64,000 nucleotides of DNA from Diphasiastrum complanatum. Taxonomy: Eukaryota; Streptophyta; Lycopodiopsida; Lycopodiales; Lycopodiaceae. The translations under genes and the position numbers were made by a program. Within the stretch, counting starts at the first letter, position 1, and each line of letters begins with the position of its first letter. The DNA lies in the NCBI GenBank assembly GCA_029204225.1, contig CM055106.1, forward strand, positions 49,486,908 through 49,550,907, in the 5' to 3' direction. The notes under the pieces were generated by a model. The model had not been told where the DNA came from. It saw nothing but the letters and a program-made list of their open reading frames with translations, and did not search any database. This document shows, piece after piece, positions 12,001 through 23,718 of this stretch.

Positions 12001-12227
12001 AAGCATGGGTCGACCAAGATTGGTTGAGAGGAGTCCACAAGTCCCTTCACATGCCCAAGGACTTGGAGAAACTGGACCACCTCAACTTTATGGAGGACGT
12101 CACGACCTACCTGATCCAGCAAAGGCGGGTGAAGAAAACTCTTTACTAGACCGGCAGAGTGCCGAGGGACTGGCACTACTTCAGGCCGTGGGTCCTGTTG
12201 GGGGTATTCCCAACAAAGTGTAAATAA
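9068..12227 (+). pseudogene. Broken unknown frame downstream of gypsy pol (folded domain, Ser/Thr/Pro linker, coiled coil, C-terminal domain)
   Basis: I do not recognise this protein. It can be followed through several stops and shifts. MASSPSEDSG starts at 9068. A globular segment runs 9244-9780 (LHAYATWVEEKTRFHFLYQG, then FSGPSVVPYDWHSFLIREL). A strongly Ser/Thr/Pro-rich stretch follows at 9780-10400. Heptad-like Gln/Leu/Glu segments at 10620-11160 predict a coiled coil. A Trp-rich C-terminal part lies at 11640-12150 (WDLEHLMGIETKWDNFF, WTRIFQAWVDQDW). It lies in the same orientation as gypsy A, directly after truncated integrase, where some plant gypsy lineages carry an extra or env-like ORF. 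No transmembrane segment is seen, so an envelope role is not supported. It could equally be a separate element's gag or ORF1. Confidence 0.5.
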
Positions 12228-12299
12228 ATAAAATCGTCCACTGAAATTTGCTGTGAGGGCATGGCATCTTGCGCGTGTAAGCCCACGCAAGCTTAAGTG

Positions 12300-12849
<550 letters not shown>

Positions 12850-13018
12850 TTTCTATCCTTTCCCTTCACCCAAAATCATGATGAATGTTAGTGTAGAGGA
12901 GTAGAATTAAAGGAGAGTAGTGTTAGTGGAGGTAGAGTTAGATGCAAAGTAGGAAACTAACTAAAATTAGCATTTATGCATAGTTAGATACCTATCTAGT
13001 GATCTAACCCTTGTTGAC

Positions 13019-13432
13019 ATGCGGGAGGACTATACTACGAAAGATCTTCGACCCTACAAATCTTTGATAGCTCTATCTTCCACTGAATCAGAGTATATCG
13101 CTGCCTCTCAAGCTACAAAGGAAGCAATTTGGTTGAGAAACTTATTCTCAAATATCGGTCTGAATCAATCTGCTCTGACATTATTATTTTGTGATAATCA
13201 AAGTGCCATTGCCTTATCAGCCAACCCTAGATTTCATTCTAGGAGTAAGCACATTCAACTGAAGTATCATTTTGTCAGAAACAAAGTTCTCAACGAAGAA
13301 GTCAGACTGCATTATTGTAGAACGCAAGATATGACAACAAATATTTTTACCAAAGCATTAAGTTTGAAAGTGCACAGAAGATTTTGTGTAGAACTAGGTT
13401 TGAAGGTCAAGGCATTCAAGGATTCAGATTAA
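13019..13432 (+). pseudogene. Ty1/copia RNase H C-terminal fragment
   Basis: The frame begins inside the RNase H domain (SLIALSSTESEYIAASQAT, KEAIWLRNLF, CDNQSAIALS, HSRSKHIQLKYHFVRNKV) and ends at a stop next to a polypurine tract. These are the standard closing motifs of copia pol. Everything upstream of RNase H is missing, so this is only the 3' tail of an element. The frame itself is open over 137 codons. Confidence 0.85.
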
Positions 13433-14579
13433 GGGGGAGTATTTGATTATTCTCCTTCTTACTAATCGACTAATCAGTTTTAATCCTCATCCATTGTTTA
13501 TCCAGTTCTACAGATTTTCCTGTGTTTTTATACAGTCTGCATAATTACAAGTGTTTTTACACAGTTTGCAGAAATGCACGGAGTTTGACAACATTGTCGT
13601 ATTTTCTCTCTACACAATCCAGACAGTGTCGCCTGTCAAGAATTACGAGTAAAATTACAGTGTCGCGTTTTATGCATTTTAGTGACATTGTCGCCTGTCA
13701 GGAAGTACGTGTAAAAATGCAGTGTTGTCTTTTTCACATTTTTCGTCTGTCATAATTTGCGAGTAAAATCGCAGAGTCGCATTTTTTGCATTTTTTTCAA
13801 AGTGCCTCAAATGTTAAGAAAATGACTCTGGCAAATTGTGGAGCTACCTCAAAGATGAAGGAAATGAGTTTTTAGGACACTGTCGTCTTTTTGCGACACT
13901 GTCGCCTGTGACAGTTTTAGTTCATTTCTGCAGAATAACAGTTTTAGTTCATTTATGCAGACAAACTGTTTACGACCAATTTTCATCGCTTATCAACAAT
14001 CAATTTCTGAGAAGGAACTGGATGAATGCCAACGGACTCCAGCCAACTGGCAATCACATTTGACGACCTACTTACTTAGTATAAATCAGTTGTTCATACA
14101 TCTCATTAAGTAACGAATCAACATTGTAAATTGTGAAGGAGTTGAGTGTTATTACACAACGCTTCCTGCACTCTTATCAAGCAGATCGTTCACAATCAGA
14201 AGGTATTGTAGTTAGCTCTCTATCAAGCTTTCAAGCTTGAACTCTCTTGAGCATTCTAGCTCAGTTAGAGTGCACGGTTTCTATCCGTTATTGTTTTGCA
14301 CTCATTAGCATGTGATTTTGTTTTTCTGAATCAATACTATTTTTTATTGCATTCAGTATATGTCATAATGCATGCATCTATGTATTGCTTTTGTAACTGA
14401 TAATAATTGTTTGAGAATTCAATACTTTATGTTTGGCTACATAATCACTTAGTGTCTATCTGAAAGTTAGTTGCAAAAGATTGAACGTGATTTCCATGTT
14501 TTGTTCAATTTTTGATAGGCGTAGTCATGCATTGGAAGTAGGAAGTTTTCGCATTCAATTATCTCACATATTTTTGACA
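13431..14579 (+). mobile_element. Polypurine tract and 3' LTR of the copia tail
   Basis: AAGGGGGAG at 13431-13439 is a polypurine tract followed by LTR sequence. Near its end (14430-14540) the stretch holds GTTTGGCTAC and GATAGGCGTAGTCATGC, which recur in the LTRs at 21.7 and 62.3 kb, so these are related LTR families. The right end is uncertain; I place it at TTTTTGACA near 14579. Confidence 0.6.
13622..13800 (+). repeat. Three degenerate tandem units of about 55-63 bp inside the LTR
   Basis: The block TGTCGCCTGTCA, then GAGTAAAAT, then GTGTCGC, then TGCATTTT recurs three times starting near 13628, 13691 and 13745. Each unit carries a CTGTCGCC/GTGTCGC core, which reappears at 13880-13915. 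Confidence 0.65.
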
Positions 14580-14685
14580 CCTTGCTAGGTGCATTTGGAG
14601 TGATCATATGCCTTATTGAGGGTGCTTCACTGCCAAGGCATGTTCCTCTTGTGGATCGGGTTGAGGAGAGAGAGGTGGTGAAGGA

Positions 14686-16278
14686 TTACATTAGCAATGC
14701 ATTGGAATTCAGGGGAAAAATGGGGTTGGATGAAGGGAAAGTTAGTTTTGTCAATGGGTTAGAAGCGGAAGAGTAGAAGAGATGTTGGAAGGAAGTACCA
14801 CTAGTGTCCTGCGGGTTGGTTGATGGAGGAGCTGCCGACACTTGACCTGGGTCTTGAAATGCCGACCCTTGATTTGTTGTTGGAGGCCCTTGGAAACCTG
14901 CCTCATCACCACCATCTGATCCATCGTAGTGATTCTCTAATTGGTGAAATTGAGCGTGCTCCACATGGACAGAAGGTGTCGATTGGATGGCTACCTTTAA
15001 CTTCTCTTTCAGGGTGGCAATATGTTGGTTGAGGGCCTCGACGGAAGCAGTATATGATTGTTGTAATTTGTTATGTTGCTCCATCATGGCCTTTAACTTT
15101 TGTGCCAATGTTTGATATGCCTCCACTGGAATCTTAGTTCACTCGGGAATAGCTGGAGGTGTGAAATCTTCGAAATTGACATGTGCCAGTTGATCCTTCA
15201 TAGCGAAACGTGTTGTTGTTGCAGTTGCCAAGACATCGTCGTGCTTCGTAGTAAGGGTGGCCATGGTAGTTTGCAAGTTGGTCTTTCAGCTGGATTTGGT
15301 TATGAAGGTGGCTGAGCATCTGTTGCTATTGCTGGATGTATGCATTGAGATACTAGATCTGCTGCTGCTATTGAGTGAGATTAGCCACCAACTTTGCCAT
15401 TTCCTACTAAAGCTGTAAGATGGCTCTGTCGTCTACCTGCCTCAATGCGTGTTGGCCTGACAATGTGCCAAAAATGTTGTATTGCAGCTCATTCACCAAC
15501 CATACCGATCTTTGGGCCTGTAGTGGTAATTGCTCCCAAGGTCCAAGGTCAGGGGAGGGGCGTCCATAGTGGGGGTAAGGCATAGAAGATCTAGAATTGG
15601 TGGAGAAGATGTATTTTGAGGAAATGAAGGTGGAGGGGATTTAGGTTATGGAGGTGGTGATTGTGGAGGTGATTGGTGTTTTGGAGGAGAATGTGGAGGT
15701 GGTTGGTGTTTTGGAGGAGAATTAGCTTGTGAAGGAGAAGAATGGATGGGAGTAGTTGTCACAATAATGGATTGGGTTTGGGTTAGTAAATGTAGTGCAA
15801 AGTCATCTACGTTGACCGAGGAGTCAAGTAGAGTGGAGGTATGTACAGGAACTGGCTTTTTTAGAATGATAGAATCAAAGCCTATGTTAAGCATGAGAGA
15901 AGGCGTGGATGTGGCAATAGGTGGTGGAGGTAATGGTGGAATGGTGGAGGTGTTAGTAATGTTAGGAGGAAGCGATGGTTGAACAACTAAAATGACTGTC
16001 ATTGGCAGGATCATTCCAAATGAGCCTGATCCGAAAGCTCATGCATCCAAAGAGCTGCCTGCTGCTGCTGCTACTTGTTGTCTTTGTTGGGCCTATTAGA
16101 GTAGGGCCTCTTGTTGTGCCAAAACTTCCTTTGGGACTTGAGAAGATTTAAGGCTCCCTATGAATACAACATATTCTGCCCCTATATCACTGGATAAGAT
16201 ATCAAGGGAGATGTCTTCTACAGTGCTTTGTGTAGGAAATCGGTGGAAAAACCGTGGTGAGCAACGAAAGTGGAGCAT
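14686..16278 (-). pseudogene. Broken minus-strand frame: N-terminal part, proline-rich linker, coiled coil
   Basis: Read from 16278 leftwards. A short frame contains MLHFRCSPRFFHRFPTQ. The next, at 15646-16014, is Pro/Ser-rich with PPHSPPKHQ-type repeats. Another frame spans 15134-15319. The last, at 14686-15126, is Gln/Leu/Lys-rich (MEAYQTLAQKLKAMMEQHNK) and predicts a coiled coil with a Gly/Ser/Pro tail. I do not recognise the protein. The order of Pro-rich linker then coiled coil resembles the 9.1-12.2 kb frame, so both could be remnants of retroelement accessory or gag proteins. No RT is attached. Confidence 0.35.
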
Positions 16279-16691
16279 ATAGTTGTGGATCGAAAATGAG
16301 GCAGTTACCAGTAAAGATCGAGTTCAAGGTGAATCAGATATTATATTGCGCAAATAGAACAGAACGATAGTGAAACAATGAACTCAAAAACATAAGTCCA
16401 ATGCATGAAGCTGGGCGCAAAACAATAGCTGCTCAAAAAAAAGACTTCAGCTGAGTTTGTTGATCCAAAAAAAACAAAAAACTGAACTTGACTATATTTA
16501 CAACATAATGCCTGTAGGATGACAACTTGATCGGTGCGTTGACTCCAATGCAGATCTTCCTTGATGATTGGAAGTCGGATGATCAGTACATTGAAAATAG
16601 ACATTAATCTATTTAATTAACTACATCCATCCTACAGTAGGTAGCCGTCATTTTACAATGAATGTATGTACAAGAGTAGGTGGATTGTCAG

Positions 16692-16703
16692 TGTCGCGAC
16701 ACG
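16692..16703. repeat. 12-bp perfect palindrome GTGTCGCGACAC
   Basis: A self-complementary 12-mer just before the 19-bp tandem array. Similar GTGTCGC cores occur in the 13.6-kb LTR repeats and at 35.6 kb. Confidence 0.6.
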
Positions 16704-16731
16704 AGACATATTCTTGACAATATCAAAAATT

Positions 16732-16826
16732 TACAAAGACTCGAGAAATATACAAAGACTCGAGAAATATACAAAGACTCAGAAAGTATACAGTGACTCA
16801 AAAACCTACAATGACTCAAAAAATTA
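16732..16826. repeat. Tandem array of a 19-bp unit (about 5 copies)
   Basis: TACAAAGACTCGAGAAATA occurs twice perfectly (16732, 16751), then three times with increasing change (16770, 16789, 16807). The following 16820-16930 sequence contains GGATATCGAAAAATCTCG-type units similar to the large array at 31-32.5 kb. Confidence 0.8.
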
Positions 16827-16933
16827 TGAATGGATACGGTATTGAGAAATTCTAACTTTTGGATATCGAAAAATCTCGAATTTTTTGAGTCGATATAGTG
16901 TCGTAAAATTCTGAGTTTGACAGTGTCAGATTT

Positions 16934-19041
16934 TACAAAGGATAAAAAATATACACTATGAACCAAGGTCGGAAAAGTTACACCTGATTCAATCCAATCC
17001 AGAGTCGAAGACGCCCGGATATTTTTTTGCCTTGATCCGATCCAGGGTCAAAAAATCTCTCTTTGATGGGATTAACATTGGGTCAAAAAAGACTTGGGTT
17101 GAAAAAATTCGATCCTGAATTTTTCGATACTCTATAAGAGAATTTGAATCTTCTTCTTCCTTCATTTTTTTTTGTTGTAGTTTTTTTGAATAAGTATAAA
17201 CATATTTCAGGATGCTCATTCAGAATTGGGCTTGAACATGAAATTCCAACACTTTCCCTTAATGTGGATCCTAAAAAATTTCGATCTTCAAATTTAGCAT
17301 GTTGTTAAATATGAGATGATGTTCCTTTGATAAAGCGTTGGTGAAGTAATCTGCTGCCAGTAACTCTATCCTGCAGTAAACCAAAAAAATTTCCTTGCTT
17401 TGCACTCTCTCTCTAAGGTAGTGATACTTGATTTCGATATGCTTACTTCGAGAGTGGAATCTCATATTCAAAGGTAGTGTAATGGCACTTGGATTGTCAC
17501 AATAGAGGGTCGTTGGATGTAACTGGATAATTTCGATATCTGCAAGCAGGTTCCTCAACCCCATTGCCTCCTTGGTAGCATTTGTCATAGCTATGTATTC
17601 TGATTTTGTGGAGAATTGAGATTTGTTTTGAACAAGAACACTAATCTAGAGGTCAATTTTCTTGTATCAATATCTCCTGCCCAATCTGCATCTGTGTAGC
17701 CCTCCAGAATGTTGGTAGGTTGGCTGTCTCCATGGTAGATGCTAAGGTGTTTTGTAACTTGGACATACTTCATGACCTTCATGAGAGCCTTATAATGAAC
17801 TGGATCTGGATTTGAAAAAAATCGGTTGAGAGAGCCGATTGAATAAGCAAGGTCGGGTCGAGTGCAGAGCATAACATACATCAATGATCTGATTATGGAG
17901 TGAAACAGATACCGCTTCATTTCCTCCTTCTCTGACTCGGATTTTGGACATTGCTCCTTTGACAGCTTCAAACCAGGATCAAGTGGGAAGTGGCTCGGTT
18001 TGCACTCGGCATTCCATATTTTATTAGCACATTGGTGAGGTATCTCTGTTGATTGATGAAAATCTGTCTGTTGGGTCGAATTCAAAAAATCTGAATTCCG
18101 AGACAATAGTGTGCTGGTGGACCCATGTCAGTCACCTTGTATTCCTGTGCTAACATGCGTTTGCTATCCTTCAACAAATTCAAATGATTACTGAACAGTA
18201 AAGTATCATCTACATAAAGAGTAACGATGATGAAAAAATCCAATACACACTTAAAATAAGCATTTGAGTCTACCGAGTTTGGAATGAAACCATTCTCGTT
18301 CAAGAATGCATTAATTTTTTGAAACCTGCATCAGAAAGAAGTAAACGAATTGTAGCACGCTTTACCATAGGACTGAATGTTTTGGAATAATCCAAGTCTG
18401 GAATCTGGGAGAAGCCTTTGGCTACCAATCTGGTCTTGTATCGATTTATTTTACCGTCAACATCATACTTCACCTTGCATGGAATCGAATTTCGATCATT
18501 TGGCAGCTTAGTTATAGTCCGGGTTTGATTCTTGATCAAAGAATCGAATTCTGCATCCATGGATGCTTTCCACTGGTCAGCGTCAGGTGTTGACATTGTC
18601 TCATGAACTATTTTTGGTTCATGCACAAAATAACAGGCCGGATTATCCATGATACGAGATAGAGGTTGTCTGGGTCGATTTGATCTTTTGGGTTGAATTT
18701 TGACCCTTTGATGTTGTTCGATTCGTTGAGATTTTTTCAATATCAATTTTCTGTTGTTTGGCCCTTGGGTCAAATTTTGAATTTTTGACCTTTGGATTGG
18801 ATTTTGAATTTTTGACCCTTGGATCAAATTTTGACTGTTCGATCTTTGGGTCGGATTTTTTTGGAGCTTTTTCCTTGTGATCAAAAAATTGGTCTTCCAT
18901 GAATATGACATCTCTGCTTGTGAATGTCTTCTACTCAAAATCTTTTTGGAAGGGAAGCATGGGCCATCAAGCTTTTGACACTAAGTGTTCGATTCTTCCA
19001 TTTTGTTACTCCATTGGACTGAGGGGAGTAGCATAATGGAA
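16934..19041 (-). mobile_element. Copia fragment A: integrase tail, RT, RNase H and 3' LTR
   Basis: On the minus strand the element ends in a polypurine tract (complement of 17252-17260) followed by an LTR beginning TGTTGGAATTTCATG at 17251. The LTR runs left to about 16934, where similarity to copy B ends. The 5' end is cut inside the integrase core at about 19041, where the minus strand reads ATPLSPME then QNGRIEHL. Copy A directly abuts copy B. Confidence 0.8.
17271..18938 (-). pseudogene. Copia A pol remnant
   Basis: Three main frames can be joined by eye. 18938-18300 carries the pre-RT region and RT start ([40 protein letters not shown]). 18303-17591 carries TLYVDDTLLFSNH, CTRPDLAYSIGSLNRFF and YTDADWAGDIDTRKLTS. 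17588-17271 carries RNase H (NATKEAMGLRNLL, LYCDNPSAITL, HSRSKHIEIKYHYLRE). The YVDD motif survives. Compared with copy B, about 170 bp are missing between the RT start and the KLMHS/INAFL region (junction near 18325), and the joins need frame shifts, so it is inactive. Confidence 0.8.
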
Positions 19042-20895
19042 GAATATACAAAGGGTCAAAAATATACACTATGAACCAGAGTGGAAAAAGTTAGACCCGA
19101 TTCGATCCGATCTAGCATCGAAGACGCTTGGATATTTTTTGCCTCGATCCGATCCGATCCAAAGTCAGAAAACCTCTCTTCAATGGGATTAACATTGGGT
19201 CAAAAAAGACTTGGGTCGAAAAAATTTGATCCTGAATTTTTCGATACTCTATAAGGAATTTCGAGTCTTCTTCTTCCTTCATTTTTCTTTTGTTGTAGTT
19301 TTTCTGAATGATTATAAATAGATTTCAGAATGCTCATTACCTAATGGAATTGGGCTTGAGCATGAAATTCCAACACTCTCCCTTAATGTGGATCCTGAAA
19401 AATTTCGATCTTCAAATTTAGCATGTTGTTAAATATGAGATGATGCTCCTTTGATAGAGCCTCTTGGCGAAGTAATATGCTGCATGTAACTCTGTCCTAC
19501 AGTAAACCAAATAGATTTTCTTGCTTTGCACTTTCTCTCTAAGGTAGTGATACTTGATTTTGATATGCTTACTTTGAGAGTGGAATCTCGGATTCATAGA
19601 TAGTGCAATGGCAATTTGATTGTCACAATAGAGGGTCGTTGGGTGTGACTGGATAATTTCGATATCTACAAGCAGGTTCCTCAACCAAATTGCCTCCTTG
19701 GTATCATATGTGGCAGCTATGTATTCCGATTCTGTGGAGGATAATGCTACCGAGGTCTATTTTCGACTATTCCATGAAATCGGATCTTGATTGAACAAGA
19801 ACACAAATCCAAAGGTCAATTGTCTTGTATCAATATCTCCTGTCCAATTTGCATGTGTGTAGCCCTCCATAATGTTGGCAAGTTGGTTGTATCCATAGCA
19901 AATGCTAAGGTGTTTTTTTAGCTTGGACATACTTCATGACCTTCATGAGAGCCTTCCAATGAACTGGACCTGGATTTGAAAAAAATTGGCTGAGAGAGCT
20001 GATTGAATAAGCAAGGTGGGGTCGAGTGCAGAGCATAGCATACATCAATGATCCGATTATGGAGTGAAACAGATACAACTTCATTTTTTCCTTCTTTGAT
20101 TCGGATTTTGGACATTGCTCTTTTGACAACTTGAAACCAAGGTCGAGTGGGAAGTGGCTCGGTTTGCAACCATTTCATATTTTATCAGCACATTGGTGAG
20201 GTATCTTTGCTGACTTATGAAAATATGTCTATTGGGTCGAATTCGAAAAATCTGAATTTCGAGACAGTAGTGTGCTTGTGGACCCATGTCAGTTATCTTG
20301 TATTCATGTGCTAACATGCATTTGGTATCCTTCAACAAATTCAGATGATTACTCAACAATAAAGTATCATCTACATAAAGAGTAATGATGATGAAGAAAT
20401 CCGATACACACTTAAAATAAACATTTGAGTTTGCCGAGTTTGGAATGAAACCATTTTCGGTTAAGAATGCATTAATTTTTTGAAACAATGCTCTTGGAGA
20501 CTGTTTCAGACCGTACAAAGCTTTGTGAATTTTACACACTAGGTGCTCCTTACCCTTCAGCTCATATCCTTTTGACTGGGACATGTAGATTTCCTCTTGA
20601 ATGGTGCCATTAGGAAGGCAAATTGGACATCCATTTGATGAACTTCAAGGTTGGCTGCAACTGCATAGGAAAGAAGTAAACGAATTGAAGCATGCTTTAC
20701 CACAAGACTGAATGTTTCAGACCAGGTCTGGAATCTGGGAGAAGCCTTTGGCTTCCAATCTGGCCTTGTATCGATTTATTTTACCGTCAGGATCATACTT
20801 CACCTTGAATACCCACTTGCATGGAATCAAATTTTGATCTTTTAGCAGCTCAGTTATAGTCCGGGTTTGATTCTTGATTAGAGCTTCTCTCTTTT
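19042..20895 (-). mobile_element. Copia fragment B: RT, RNase H and 3' LTR
   Basis: Same family as fragment A, with the same LTR start (TGTTGGAATTTCATG at 19375), polypurine tract (complement of 19376-19384) and LTR of about 330 bp ending near 19042. The 5' end is cut in the RT-linker region near 20895 (minus strand [17 protein letters not shown]). Confidence 0.8.
19418..20870 (-). pseudogene. Copia B pol remnant
   Basis: RT is readable from [15 protein letters not shown] near 20805. An open segment at 20584-20081 follows (KEHLVCKIHKALYGLKQSPR, TLYVDDTLLLSNHLNLL). Then come CTRPHLAYSISSLSQFF (about 20000) and RNase H at 19684-19418 (LYCDNQIAIALSMNPRFHSQ, SKHIKIKYHYLREKVQSK). It keeps the RT segment deleted from fragment A. 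Several frame breaks remain, including around 19735-19905 and 20640-20750. Confidence 0.75.
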
Positions 20896-20938
20896 CTATT
20901 CATGGTCGATCATCTGCGTGAGTACAATGAGCCATTAT

Positions 20939-21584
20939 AAAAATTTGGTCCAACATGCTTCGACCAACTGTTCTACTTGAGTGCCACGACCAAGTGCTCT
21001 CACAGAGTGCTACAATCACCTCGACTTCTGCCGAATCTCTTGATATAGCTTCAACAACACTTTCAACCAAGGGATTCTAGCCAAAGCAATTACCCAAAGA
21101 CTCAATTGACGACATCAACAGACATAACAACCACATGAGTCCTTCATTCAATGAAAGTCTAGCTTGGATACTACCAAAGATCCAGATCTAGCAGCTGCAA
21201 GTTCCTATATCACCAAATGTGCAGCAGTGAGACAATGTTCAAGAAGAGAAAGCCATATTGTAGACCAGATCAGTAGGACCAGACGAACATCACCTCCCAC
21301 TTTCTCACATACTCAGCAACCACAATCTCCACAAGTGGAATCACCTGCTGCTACAAGATCCAGGTCCCCATCACCAACCGGGATATTCCCATTACTCAAA
21401 TCATCCCCTTGCATTCCAACTACCACCATAGGCAATAGATTGAGGGGAGGGATAAAGGGAACTACCTGCAACCACACAAGAAAAAGATACACTTGCAGTT
21501 GATCCCACTCAAGAAGACAAAGACAAAGAAGACAGACGGGCAATCCAACGAGACTCAACCAGGAGGAGCACCCCAGTCATAAAA
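20939..21584 (+). repeat. Direct duplication, copy 1 (about 645 bp)
   Basis: Matches 22526-23166 over its full length, with scattered substitutions and small indels; I judge it at roughly 85-90% by eye. Shared landmarks are GACGACATCAACAGACA-type sequence, GCAGCTGCAAGTTCCTATAT and CACCATAGGCAA. Both copies end at CAGTCATAAA. No convincing protein is encoded; the reading frame at 21164-21502 is not conserved between the copies. Confidence 0.85.
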
Positions 21585-21703
21585 GCTCTTCACCTGGGAC
21601 CACAACATTGACTAGGACTATAGAATGAAAATGAAGGTCATCCAAAAAATCAAATTCTTTCACAAAGAATATCTGAGATGTGTAAAAGTTGGATAAGTCA
21701 AAA

Positions 21704-22268
21704 TGTTGGAGCTGAAAGTAATGTGTTCTCCACAACATTATTGACATGTATATTTTGCTATACTTAATCTGATAACAGCTCTGCCTCGTTTGGCGTCCAG
21801 ATTTGTGTCAATATTGCTATGCTTTTCTACATTTTGTCTGATTCTCTTATTGCTCAATCTGGTGATATGTTCTTAGTGAATTATTATTAGTCTAACTGTT
21901 GGCAACTAGTATTTAGTCTTGTCTTTCGCGACTGATTATCAGTCTAGCTCAGTCTAGCTCTTCGCGAATCATTCGCGACTAATAATTTGTCTAGCTGTTC
22001 GCGACAAATTATCCTTCTGATGTTTTTGTTGCTTACTGTTTGGCTACGTAATCAGATCGATCGTGATTTCTATCACTAACATTTTGTTCATTTCTGATAG
22101 GCGTAGTCATGCTTAGAGAAAGAGTAATATGGCTCATTCCACTGCACACGAACACTTTCCGTTCGAGTTCGTTTCTTGTTTGAGTTTTGAGTTCGTTTCT
22201 TTTCGTGTTCGTTTCTTTTCGAGCTATTTTAGTTTCTCACACTCACACACCCTCTTTCAATCCCAACA
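21704..22268 (+). mobile_element. Lone copia LTR (565 bp), TGTTGG...CCAACA
   Basis: It begins TGTTGGAGCTGAAAG and ends CCAACA, with matching inverted ends. From about 21845 it is closely similar to the LTR at 62275-62708, including GTTTGGCTAC, TGATAGGCGTAGTCATGC and GCTGCACACGAACACT-like sequence. No internal element follows, and the 5-bp flanks differ (TCAAA against CTATC), so it is not a simple solo LTR with an intact target duplication. It lies in the spacer between the two duplicated segments. Confidence 0.7.
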
Positions 22269-22525
22269 CTATCTGGCACCCACTCTCTGATGCATGAAAT
22301 TTTTGTTTGACAAGCACTCCACATTTAGCGACTCTTTGTAAACGACAAGTCATAATTGTAGAATAGCTCAAGAATAAATTTTTTATTTATCCATCTTCAG
22401 ATTACCTTCTAGAGAGCTCAAGATGTCTATGCATATCCAAGTTTCTGAGAGATCCATGTCACTTCACAATTGATTCTTGCATCTAATTGAGATATGGGTC
22501 TTTGAGTCAACTACAGAGAAATTGT

Positions 22526-23166
22526 GAAAATTTGGTCCAACGTCCCCACCGAGAGTTCAACCACATGTTCCAACTGAGTGCCCTAACCAAGTGCTCTTAT
22601 AGAGTGCTCCAATCACATCGACTTCAGCCAAATCTTTTGATCAAGCTTCAACAAAATCTTTCAACCAAGTTATTCTAGCCAAAGCAATTATCCAAAGACT
22701 CAACTAACGACATCAACAGACAAAACAACCACATGAGTCCTCCATTCAATGAAAGTTCAGCTTGGATACTACCAAAGATCTAGAGCTAGCAGCTGCAAGT
22801 TCCTATATCACCAAATGTGCAGCAGTGAGACAATGTTAATGAAGAGGAAGCCAAATTACAGACCAGATCAGTAGGACCAGATGAACATCACCTGCCACTT
22901 TCTCACATACTCAGCAGCCACAATCTCCACAAGTGCAATCACTTGCTGCTACAAGATCCAGGTCCCCATCACCAACCGGGACATTTCCACTACTCACATC
23001 ATCCCCTCGCATTCCAACTACCACCATAGGCAACAGATTCAGGGGGGGGAGAAAGGGAGCTACTTGCAACCACACAAGCAAAAGATACACTTGTAGTTGA
23101 TCCCACTCAAGAAGACAGACGGGCAATCCAATGGGACTCAACCAGGAGGAGCACCCCAGTCATAAA
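22526..23166 (+). repeat. Direct duplication, copy 2
   Basis: Partner of 20939-21584. Flanking sequence on both sides is unrelated. Confidence 0.85.
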
Positions 23167-23718
23167 CCTCAGGTTTCGAGCATCAGGGAGATGAAGATCC
23201 TTAGGGAAGTACAAGCATTGGAAAATCAGTCTTCTCCTTCAACCACTCCTGCATCCACACGATCCACATTCATGTCATCCAGTTTTCTTGCCATGACATT
23301 TGTATCTACTTCCATGTCTGTTATATCATCCACACCATATATCGCAACTTCCATCATCAGAATACCACCACCACCACCTTACCGTACATCTTTTTGTTAT
23401 TCCACCATCTCACCATTCATCTCTTTTCAAACCCTGGTAGTCTTACCGAGGCAGCTAAAAGATCATTATAGTGTCTTATGGAGACCAACTACCACCTACA
23501 TTGGTTGGTCAATAAAAAAGAAAGCAGGTGAAGCTGCAAGAAAAGATAATAAAAAAGAATCAAAGAGATCCAGCTGAGAAGACCAATACGAAAGAAAAGA
23601 TCGAGAAGCAGACAAAGATCTTGGCCGAGTCTCAACAAATAACAGATCAAAGGAAAAGATGAAGATGACAGTGGACTTGCAGGATAAAGTGAGCTCCATA
23701 CCAAGTAATTAGTGATCA
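23131..23718 (+). pseudogene. Ser/Thr/Pro-rich frame followed by a Lys-rich tail, unknown
   Basis: An open frame at 23131-23577 is Ser/Thr/Pro-rich and ends in Lys/Glu-rich sequence (KKAGEAARKDNKKESKRSS). The charged composition continues past the stop. I recognise no family. It starts in the tail of the duplicated segment, so its N-terminal part exists in two versions. It may be a gag or accessory remnant of the retroelement that supplied the neighbouring LTR; this is a guess from position and composition. Confidence 0.2.

Noticed and set aside
9244..12149. Envelope protein of a retrovirus-like element
   Set aside because: No signal peptide, membrane segment or cysteine framework is seen; composition is Ser/Thr/Pro and coiled coil.
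16732..16826. CRISPR-like array
   Set aside because: It has 19-bp contiguous units with no unique spacers, in a plant genome.
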